From: CAYUYV01 sp964474635
GTDB taxonomy: Bacteria > Pseudomonadota > Alphaproteobacteria > JAJFIK01
DNA: 10,118 nt
Assembly (NCBI GenBank): GCA_964474635.1
Contig: CAYYTT010000138.1
Location: forward strand, 1 to 10,118
Reading direction: 5' to 3'
The position numbers were made by a program, and so were the translations under genes. Positions within the stretch are counted from its first letter, which is position 1; each line of letters opens with the position of its first letter. The notes under the pieces are model-generated. The model was not told the origin of the DNA. It saw only the letters and a list, made by a program, of their open reading frames with translations, and did not search any database. Below, in pieces: positions 1-4,748 of the stretch.

Positions 1-505
1 CCCGGCGCACGATGGCCTCGGCGCGCCCCAGATCCACGATGACATTGCCGTATTCGACCCGCTTGACGGCGCCGTGGACGATCTCGCCCAGGCGGTCCTT
101 GTATTCCTCGTACTGACGCTCGCGCTCGGCATCGCGCACCTTCTGCACAATGACCTGTTTAGCGGTCTGCGCCGCGATGCGCCCGAAATCCATCGGCGGC
201 AGGGTCTCGGCGATGAAGTCGCCCAATTCGGCGGCCGGGTTTTTGACCTTGGCGTCCTCAAGGGCGATTTGCGTGGCGTCGAATTCGACGTCCTCGACCA
301 CCTCAAGCAGACGGTGCAGGCGGATGTCACCGGTTTTGGGATCGATCTCGGCACGGATTTCATTCTCCGCGCCGTAGCGGGAACGGGCCGCCTTTTGGAT
401 GGCCTCTTCCATGGCGGCGATGACGACCAGCCGGTCGATGGTTTTCTCCCGCGCCACCGCATCGGCGATCTGCAGAAGTTCAAGGCGATTGGCGCTAACG
501 GCCAT
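1..505 (-). CDS. nusA: Transcription termination/antitermination factor NusA (N-terminal part)
   Basis: NusA binds RNA polymerase and nascent RNA and modulates pausing, termination and antitermination. The first 168 residues lie here and the gene runs off the left edge. The protein begins MAVSANRLELLQIADAVARE and continues through the acidic N-terminal RNAP-binding domain (about residues 1-125). The S1 RNA-binding domain then starts (GEIVHGAVKRVEYGNVIVDLG, around residues 138-158). The KH domains would lie outside the window. The start is an ATG with a GGAG Shine-Dalgarno about 7 nt upstream. It lies 44 bp after rimP, the standard rimP-nusA(-infB) arrangement, so cotranscription is likely. 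No frameshift is visible. Identification is by sequence pattern and synteny. Confidence 0.95.
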   Translation of the reverse strand, partial: MAVSANRLELLQIADAVAREKTIDRLVVIAAMEEAIQKAARSRYGAENEIRAEIDPKTGDIRLHRLLEVVEDVEFDATQIALEDAKVKNPAAELGDFIAETLPPMDFGRIAAQTAKQVIVQKVRDAERERQYEEYKDRLGEIVHGAVKRVEYGNVIVDLGRAEAIVRR

Positions 506-549
506 GGGTGTTCTCCAGTCTTAGTCCCGGCGGGCGGTCTGGGCCCCGG

Positions 550-1122
550 TTAAGTGATGGTCTCGTCAGAAGGCTGGTCCGCGGCGAGGCTTTCGTTTGC
601 CTCCTCGCGCGCGTTCTGGGCTGCCCGGGCGGCTTCCAATAGATCGTCCGTGATCACGAGGCGGGCCTCGCCCAGATCCCTAAAGGCCAGACGCGCCTCG
701 AGCGGCTTGCCGTCGGCGCCCTGGATCGTGATGAGGACGTCGTCCGCATCGGCGCCCTTCAAGCGTCCCTTGAAGCGGCGGCGCCCCTCGACCCCGTGGA
801 CAAGCTCAATGCGGGCCTCGAAGCCCTTCCAGGCCTCAAAATCCTTCAGGCGCGTGAGCGGCCGGTCGATGCCGGGAGAGGACACCTCCAGATCGAACTC
901 ACCATCGATAGGGTCCTCCACATCGATCAGGGCGGAGACAGCGCGGCTCAGCTCGGCGCAGTCGTCCACGGTCATGGTGCCATCGGGGCGTTCCGCCATG
1001 ATCTGCAGCGTCCGGCGTTTCTGACCGGAAAGGCGTATGCGGATGAGTTCGTAGCCCATGGCCGTCACCGTCGGACCCAGAAGGTCTTCAAGGCGGCGAT
1101 CGAAGGGCGTGGCCTGTCCCAT
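550..1122 (-). CDS. rimP: Ribosome maturation factor RimP
   Basis: RimP is a cytoplasmic factor for maturation of the 30S ribosomal subunit. The product is 190 aa and begins MGQATPFDRRLEDLLGPTV. The family signature LEVSSPGIDRPL is at residues 78-89, after the N-terminal alpha/beta domain, and the C-terminal SH3-like domain follows (FKGRLKGADADDVLITIQG). The last 30 residues are a polar, acidic tail. The frame stays open up to 1293, but that extension is not RimP-like and would run back through the intrinsic terminator at 1193-1216, so I chose the ATG at 1122. The Shine-Dalgarno before it is weak. As the first gene after the terminator and 44 bp before nusA, it likely heads the rimP-nusA operon. 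Its promoter would be within 1123-1192, where I see no convincing -35/-10 pair. Confidence 0.93.
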   Translation of the reverse strand: MGQATPFDRRLEDLLGPTVTAMGYELIRIRLSGQKRRTLQIMAERPDGTMTVDDCAELSRAVSALIDVEDPIDGEFDLEVSSPGIDRPLTRLKDFEAWKGFEARIELVHGVEGRRRFKGRLKGADADDVLITIQGADGKPLEARLAFRDLGEARLVITDDLLEAARAAQNAREEANESLAADQPSDETIT

Positions 1123-1192
1123 AGTGTCAGCCTGTATCGTCGGTCCGTGCGGGGGCGCCTTTGCGCCGAAGACACGGCGGGGCTCCAGGCAC

Positions 1193-1216
1193 AAAAAAAG
1201 TGGGCGTCGGCCCACT
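1193..1216 (-). terminator. Intrinsic (Rho-independent) terminator after metK-trmB
   Basis: Read on the minus strand, AGTGGGC is followed by the loop CGAC, then GCCCACT, running directly into TTTTTTT. This is a 7-bp perfect stem, a 4-nt loop and a 7-nt U tract. On the plus strand the stem is not followed by Ts, so the site is directional. It lies 107 bp after the trmB stop and 71 bp before the rimP start, so it separates the metK-trmB transcript from rimP-nusA. It could also act as an attenuator if some transcripts read through. Confidence 0.9.
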
Positions 1217-1322
1217 CTCCGGCATTCCGGCCGCCGGACCGACCCGGCGGGCGCGATCAACTCAACCGCGCAGTCGAGATATAGCGTGCCCATGGCGCGG
1301 CGCCAAGGTCTTTATCACCCCA

Positions 1323-2024
1323 TCAGCGGCGCAAAAAGGTCATGTAAACGGGCGTGCGCCCCTCGCGCACCGCCTTGGCCTCGTAGCGCGTGCCCGGCCA
1401 ATCGTCCCGGCGCACCCGCCAGTCCCCCGGGGCCTCGTCGCACCATGTGAAGGCGGGGTGGCGTGTGACGTGAAACAAGGTCCAACGCATGTAGCCGGGA
1501 ATGTCCGTGGCCACACGAAACTGAGCGCCAGGGCGCAGGATGCGGGCCAGGGCGTCAAGGCTTTCGGGCTGAATAAAGCGGCGGCCGTGGTGCTTGGTCT
1601 TGGGCCAGGGATCGGGGAAGAGCAGAAAGGCCCGTCCGATGCTGGCATCAGGCAAAGCGGCGATCAGATCGCGGGCGTCCCGGTCGTGCAGGCGGATATT
1701 GCCCAAATCCTCGTTATCGATCCGGCGCAGCAGCTTGGCGATGCCGTTGGCGAAAAACTCGCAGCCGATAAAACCCACATCCGGGTGGGCAGCGGCCTGG
1801 GCGGCCAAATGCTCACCGCCGCCATAGCCGATCTCGAGCCAGACCTCATGCGCCGGATGCGCGAACAAGGACGGCGGATAAAGGGGGGCCGGCCCGCCGA
1901 GATCGATGCGCAGGCGGGGCAGCAGGCTGTCCATCAAAGCCTGTTGGCCGGCACGCAGGGACTTGCCCTTGTGCCGGCCGAACAGCCGCGTCTGCGACCC
2001 CGGATTGGCGATCTCAGGCGCCAA
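1323..2024 (-). CDS. trmB: tRNA (guanine-N7)-methyltransferase TrmB
   Basis: TrmB makes m7G46 in tRNA using S-adenosylmethionine. The 233-aa product has the SAM-binding motif EIGYGGGEH (64-72), the family signature FPDPWPKTKHHGRRF (136-150), VATDIPGY (171-178), and the C-terminal tRNA-binding motif TRYEAKA followed by GRTPVYMTF (212-230). The start is TTG at 2024. A TGA lies in frame four codons upstream with only a CTG between. The conserved N-terminal motif LFGRHKGKSLRAG (14-26) precedes the first ATG, so a downstream start would cut into conserved sequence. It overlaps the end of metK by 11 bp, so translation is probably coupled. The pairing places a SAM-using enzyme directly behind the SAM synthetase. 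Confidence 0.95.
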   Translation of the reverse strand: MAPEIANPGSQTRLFGRHKGKSLRAGQQALMDSLLPRLRIDLGGPAPLYPPSLFAHPAHEVWLEIGYGGGEHLAAQAAAHPDVGFIGCEFFANGIAKLLRRIDNEDLGNIRLHDRDARDLIAALPDASIGRAFLLFPDPWPKTKHHGRRFIQPESLDALARILRPGAQFRVATDIPGYMRWTLFHVTRHPAFTWCDEAPGDWRVRRDDWPGTRYEAKAVREGRTPVYMTFLRR

Positions 2025-3186
2025 CAGCCGACTTCAGCGCGTCCACGAGGTCACGCCGTTCCCAGGAAAAACCGCCATCGGCATCCGGCGCGCGGCCGAA
2101 ATGGCCATAGGCCGCCGTTCGGGCGTAAATCGGCCGGTTGAGATGCAGATGTTCGCGGATCCCGCGCGGGGACAGGTCCATGAGCTCGGGGAGAACCTTC
2201 TCAAGGCTCTCCTCGCTGACCTGGCCGGTGCCGTGCAGGTCCACATAAACCGCAAGCGGCTGGGAAATCCCGATCGCATAGGCAACCTGGATGGTGCAGC
2301 GCCGGGACAGGCCCGCGGCAACCACATTTTTGGCCAGGTAGCGCGCGGCGTAGGCGGCCGAGCGGTCCACCTTCGTCGGATCCTTGCCCGAGAACGCGCC
2401 GCCGCCATGGGGCGCCGCACCGCCATAGGTGTCGACGATGATTTTCCGGCCCGTGAGGCCCGCATCGCCGTCCGGTCCGCCAATCACGAATTTGCCGGTC
2501 GGATTGACGTAGAACGCCTCCTCCGGACACATCCAGCCCTCGGGAAGGACATCGAGCACGTAAGGCCGCACGATTTCCCGGACATCGTCCTGGGAGAGCC
2601 CTTCCCGGTGCTGCGTTGAGACCACGACGGAGGTGGCGCCAACCGGCCGGCCGTTCTCATAGCGCAAGGTCACCTGGCTTTTGGCGTCGGGCTCCAGGCC
2701 CGGCTGGGAGCCATCATGGCGAGCAGCGGCCAGGGACTTCAGGATGTTGTGGGAATAGCAAATCGGTGCCGGCATCAGTTCTGGGGTTTCGTCACAGGCG
2801 AACCCGAACATGATGCCCTGGTCGCCAGCCCCTTCGTCCTTGTTGCCGGAAGAGTCCACACCTTGCGCGATTTCCGCGGACTGGTTGTGCACATAGACCG
2901 ACACGTCCGCGTTTTTCCAATGGAAGCCGTCCTGCTCATAGCCGATCTCTTTGACGGCGTGGCGGGCCACATCTTCAAGATGCGCATGGGTGATGCTATC
3001 GGGGCCGCGGACCTCGCCGGCCAGCACGATACGATTGGTCGTGGTCAGGGTTTCGACCGCCACCCGCGCCTCCGGCATCTGGGACAGGTAGGTGTCGACA
3101 ACGGCGTCGGAGATGCGGTCGCAAACCTTGTCCGGATGCCCTTCGGAAACGCTTTCACTGGTGAACAGGTAATTCTGACGATTCAC
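2014..3186 (-). CDS. metK: S-adenosylmethionine synthetase MetK
   Basis: MetK joins methionine and ATP to form S-adenosylmethionine, the methyl donor used by TrmB and the radical donor used by MiaB, both in this window. The 390-aa length is normal. Signatures are SESVSEGHPDKVCDRISDAV (10-29), the methionine-loop motif GAGDQGIMFG (119-128), the P-loop-like GGGAFSGKDPTKVDRSAAYA (261-280) and TAAYGHFGR (357-365). All expected blocks are intact. The start is GTG at 3186: AAGGGAG lies 9 nt upstream (3196-3202), while the nearby ATG at 3191-3193 is out of frame and too close to that Shine-Dalgarno. It is preceded by a 650-bp structured leader and overlaps trmB. I do not recognise any known SAM riboswitch class in the leader. 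Confidence 0.97.
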   Translation of the reverse strand: MNRQNYLFTSESVSEGHPDKVCDRISDAVVDTYLSQMPEARVAVETLTTTNRIVLAGEVRGPDSITHAHLEDVARHAVKEIGYEQDGFHWKNADVSVYVHNQSAEIAQGVDSSGNKDEGAGDQGIMFGFACDETPELMPAPICYSHNILKSLAAARHDGSQPGLEPDAKSQVTLRYENGRPVGATSVVVSTQHREGLSQDDVREIVRPYVLDVLPEGWMCPEEAFYVNPTGKFVIGGPDGDAGLTGRKIIVDTYGGAAPHGGGAFSGKDPTKVDRSAAYAARYLAKNVVAAGLSRRCTIQVAYAIGISQPLAVYVDLHGTGQVSEESLEKVLPELMDLSPRGIREHLHLNRPIYARTAAYGHFGRAPDADGGFSWERRDLVDALKSAVGA

Positions 3187-3195
3187 GAGGCATAA

Positions 3196-3202
3196 CTCCC
3201 TT
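3196..3202 (-). promoter_or_regulatory. metK ribosome binding site
   Basis: The minus strand reads AAGGGAG 9 nt before the GTG start of metK. It decides the start, because the out-of-frame ATG at 3191-3193 is only 2 nt from it. That ATG would open a 12-codon frame ending inside metK at 3155. Confidence 0.75.
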
Positions 3203-3251
3203 GCTAGCGGCGGTTCCGCGGCCGGATCGGCGCGGCTGAACGCCTAAAGAT

Positions 3252-3275
3252 GGCGCGGGCCGAATGCCGCGCGCC
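3252..3275 (-). promoter_or_regulatory. Hairpin in the metK leader
   Basis: On the minus strand GGCGCG pairs with CGCGCC, and inside it GGC pairs with GCC around the loop ATTCG. This gives 9 bp with one bulged C. It is followed by ATCTTT rather than a U tract, so it is not a standard terminator. It sits 65 nt before the metK start and could be a leader element. Function is inferred only from position and pairing. Confidence 0.4.
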
Positions 3276-3374
3276 TTGAACCCCTCCTGCGAATGACGGA
3301 CCGATCCATAACTTGCCTTTGCGGCGCGAGAGCATCCCGGCAGCCTTGGCGGAGGTCGAATGACAGAGTATCGG

Positions 3375-3403
3375 CGCGCGGGGGCGGCGAACACCGCCGC
3401 GCG
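3375..3403. repeat. GC-rich inverted repeat upstream of metK
   Basis: CGCGCG at 3375-3380 pairs with CGCGCG at 3398-3403. Inside, GCGG pairs with CCGC around CGAACA, with three bulged Gs on one side. Such low-complexity CG arms can occur by chance in GC-rich DNA, so the call is only that a strong stem is possible. Confidence 0.35.
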
Positions 3404-3446
3404 GGTCAGTCATCACGGACTGGCTGGCACCTCTGACTGGTGCGAT

Positions 3447-3486
3447 CCGTGCAGGGATCATGGCACGGCACGGTTTAACGCCGTGC
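3447..3486. repeat. Overlapping competing hairpin arms upstream of metK
   Basis: CCGTGC occurs at 3447-3452 and 3481-3486. Its complement GCACGG occurs twice in overlap at 3463-3468 and 3468-3473. The central arms can pair with either flank, giving two mutually exclusive 6-bp hairpins. This is the geometry expected of a switching leader, but each arm is short and no function is shown. Confidence 0.4.
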
Positions 3487-3722
3487 GCAACCACCCCGCC
3501 ACACCTGCGAAAGCCGCCGACCGGTGACCGTCATCAATAGGCAGGTTGTTGCAAGGATGGGACGGGGGGTCAAGGTTCCCGGATTTGGGCCCGGCTGACC
3601 ATGGCCGATGGGTTGAGCCGGTTCGGGCGCCCAATCCTGTTGCGGAGCCAAATGCTCCTGCAAAGCCGCAGCCTTGTAAGGCAACCGGCCCACTGCTGCA
3701 AGCCGCTCGCCGGGGATCGATG

Positions 3723-3756
3723 CGGGAGCGAGGCCGGGGCGGGAGCGAGGCCGGGG
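3723..3756. repeat. Perfect 17-bp tandem duplication
   Basis: A 17-bp unit beginning CGGGAGCGAGG and ending CCGGGG occurs twice in direct succession (3723-3739 and 3740-3756) with no mismatch. It lies next to the nested inverted repeat at 3761-3820, in non-coding sequence. Replication slippage is the simplest origin. Confidence 0.85.
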
Positions 3757-3760
3757 CGGC

Positions 3761-3820
3761 GCCGCATGTGTCGGTGGCCTTAACCCCTCGGCAAGGGGGA
3801 TGGCCTCTTGGACATGCGGC
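3761..3820. repeat. Nested three-tier inverted repeat downstream of xre
   Basis: Outer arms GCCGCATGT (3761-3769) and ACATGCGGC (3812-3820) are perfectly complementary over 9 bp. Inside, GGCC at 3776-3779 pairs with GGCC at 3802-3805. Innermost, CCCCT at 3784-3788 pairs with AGGGG at 3794-3798 around a 5-nt loop. The internal loops are 6/6 and 4/3 nt. The structure starts 20 bp after the xre stop in the direction of transcription. Neither strand has a U tract after it, so it is not a canonical terminator. It may be a 3'-end stabilising structure or part of an unrecognised RNA. Confidence 0.7.
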
Positions 3821-3840
3821 TGACCGGCTGATCGGAGCGA

Positions 3841-4287
3841 TCAGGGCAGAGCCGGGTCGCTCTCTTCAATGCTCAGGGTGGCTTCGTTGCCGCTGAGCGA
3901 TTTCACAAGCTCCAAGAGCCGTTTTCGGACCTGCGCATCGCCAATCCGCGTGTAGGACCGGTTGAGCTGCAAGCCTTCGGCGCTGCTCACGAAATCCATC
4001 ACGAACGGTGCGGGATCGTCCTCGGACAGGCCTTCGCTGCGCTCAATGGTGTGCTCGCGCGGCATGTCATCGAAGAAAAACTGAACGGACACCCCCAGGA
4101 TCTGGGCGATCTGATAAAGGCGGCTCGCCCCGATCCGGTTGGCGCCTTTCTCGTATTTCTGAATTTGCTGGAATGTGAGGCCAAGCATTTCCCCCAGTTT
4201 TTCTTGGCTCATACCAACAAGCATGCGGCGAAGTCTGACCCGACTGCCAACATGAACGTCGATCGGATTTGGAACTTTTTTGTTCAC
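3841..4287 (-). CDS. Cro/CI-family HTH regulator (PhrR-like)
   Basis: This 148-aa cytoplasmic DNA-binding protein begins MNKKVPNPIDVHVGSRVRLR. The helix-turn-helix domain covers about residues 13-71, with MSQEKLGEMLGL followed by the recognition region TFQQIQKYEKG (38-48) and IGASRLYQIAQILGV (52-66). The remaining 75 residues are acidic, without an enzymatic or peptidase motif. The same type of protein is widespread in Alphaproteobacteria near metK and lnt. From memory, the rhizobial member next to the lnt homologue actA was named phrR and responds to low pH. The start is GTG at 4287, preceded by a purine-rich GGGAAGAGG stretch. It probably has its own promoter in the AT-rich upstream region. 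Target genes are unknown, and autoregulation is an inference. Confidence 0.88.
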   Translation of the reverse strand: MNKKVPNPIDVHVGSRVRLRRMLVGMSQEKLGEMLGLTFQQIQKYEKGANRIGASRLYQIAQILGVSVQFFFDDMPREHTIERSEGLSEDDPAPFVMDFVSSAEGLQLNRSYTRIGDAQVRKRLLELVKSLSGNEATLSIEESDPALP

Positions 4288-4333
4288 TGCCCTCTTCCCT
4301 ATCTTCCCCTCAGCGTAAAGACCAATTTAGAAG

Positions 4334-4413
4334 CGGCCCCTTAGTCCCTCGCCGCAACGTCTACTCTTCACACGCGTTACACTTTCCGAGAACTTATAAC
4401 CATAGAGGGGCCG
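4334..4413. repeat. 8-bp inverted repeat in the xre upstream region
   Basis: CGGCCCCT at 4334-4341 is perfectly complementary to AGGGGCCG at 4406-4413, with 64 bp between. In an xre leader transcript the arms could close a long loop about 47 nt upstream of the start codon. Alternatively they could be paired protein-binding half-sites. No function is demonstrated. Confidence 0.4.
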
Positions 4414-4508
4414 TTCGCCATTCTACAATCATTTCCCGGGATTTCCCTGCAAAAACCGAGTTCTGTGGCCAGATGCAGGCCAACAACGCTGTCCAGTCTA
4501 CGCGATTT

Positions 4509-4541
4509 ATAGTGGAAAACGTACTATCAAACTCTTATAGG
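4509..4541. promoter_or_regulatory. Candidate operator: alternating ATAG/CTAT half-sites
   Basis: ATAGT (4509-4513), ACTAT (4523-4527) and ATAGG (4537-4541) lie at an exact 14-bp period with alternating orientation. The first pair forms a 5-bp inverted repeat with a 9-bp spacer. The second pair forms a 4-bp one, also with a 9-bp spacer. The site is about 220-250 bp upstream of the regulator gene. The regular spacing suggests dimer binding, but the half-sites are short and AT-rich, so chance is possible. Confidence 0.3.
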
Positions 4542-4668
4542 GAGAAAATCTGGCCGCTTACGGGAAAGACAGGATTCACTACCCGTCGATAGCAAGTTTC
4601 ACCCTACACAAGCCTCACGGCATCTAAACCAGACTACAACTCAGCCGCGATCTACGTTATGCGCGCAG

Positions 4669-4686
4669 GCGCTTCCGCGCAAGCGC
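4669..4686. repeat. Hairpin downstream of lnt
   Basis: GCGCTT (4669-4674) pairs with AAGCGC (4681-4686) around CCGCGC. It lies about 63-80 bp after the lnt stop in the direction of transcription. No U tract follows on the minus strand, so it is at best a weak or Rho-assisted end of the lnt transcript. Confidence 0.35.
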
Positions 4687-4748
4687 TTTGATGCACCCGC
4701 CGGGCGAGAACTGTCCTATTCCGGAAATTCGCATATTGTGAATAATGG

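Larger units (their letters stand above)
3187..3840. other. Gene-free, GC-rich, hairpin-rich region between xre and metK
   Basis: No credible coding region lies on either strand. The open frames are arginine/proline/glycine-rich and lack any recognisable domain. The stretch must hold the metK promoter and 5' leader, but no clear sigma-70 pair is visible. It contains several inverted repeats: 3252-3275, 3375-3403, overlapping arms in 3447-3486, a 17-bp direct duplication at 3723-3756, and a nested structure at 3761-3820. These are annotated separately or discussed as findings. A small RNA or structured leader is possible but not proven. Confidence 0.6.
4288..4748. other. Gene-free, AT-richer region between lnt and xre
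   Basis: No credible gene was found on either strand; the single open frame of about 107 codons overlaps xre and has no recognisable domain. GC content drops visibly: 24 of 60 bases in 4501-4560 and 29 of 60 in 4381-4440, against roughly two thirds in the surrounding genes. On the minus strand, which leads into xre, a poor promoter candidate is TTGTAG, an 18-nt spacer, then TATGGT (about 4404-4433). Small inverted repeats are listed separately. The likeliest role is the xre regulatory region and the lnt 3' end; a small RNA or remnant insertion cannot be excluded. Confidence 0.6.

Noticed and set aside
1123..1293. Upstream extension of rimP to 247 aa
   Set aside because: It would be translated through the terminator hairpin at 1193-1216 and is not RimP-like; the family N-terminus fits the ATG at 1122.
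1161..2141. Plus-strand 326-codon frame
   Set aside because: It is antisense to trmB and the metK end, both of which have strong family motifs, and its own sequence is arginine/glycine/alanine-rich without a recognisable domain; a GC-rich shadow frame.
3187..3490. Known SAM-II or SAM/SAH riboswitch in front of metK
   Set aside because: I could not align the conserved core of either class by eye; kept only as a question about an unknown leader.
3546..3896. Plus-strand 116-codon frame in the xre-metK spacer
   Set aside because: Composition is proline/arginine/glycine-rich, it includes the 17-bp duplication and the nested inverted repeat, overlaps the xre end, and has no visible ribosome binding site or domain.
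3841..4287. Phage repressor marking a prophage
   Set aside because: No integrase, phage structural genes or attachment repeats are nearby; the protein matches the chromosomal family found beside metK and lnt in Alphaproteobacteria.
4288..4748. tRNA or other standard RNA gene in the AT-rich spacer
   Set aside because: No T-arm GTTCGA-like motif or cloverleaf pairing was found on either strand, and no tmRNA or SRP RNA core was recognised.
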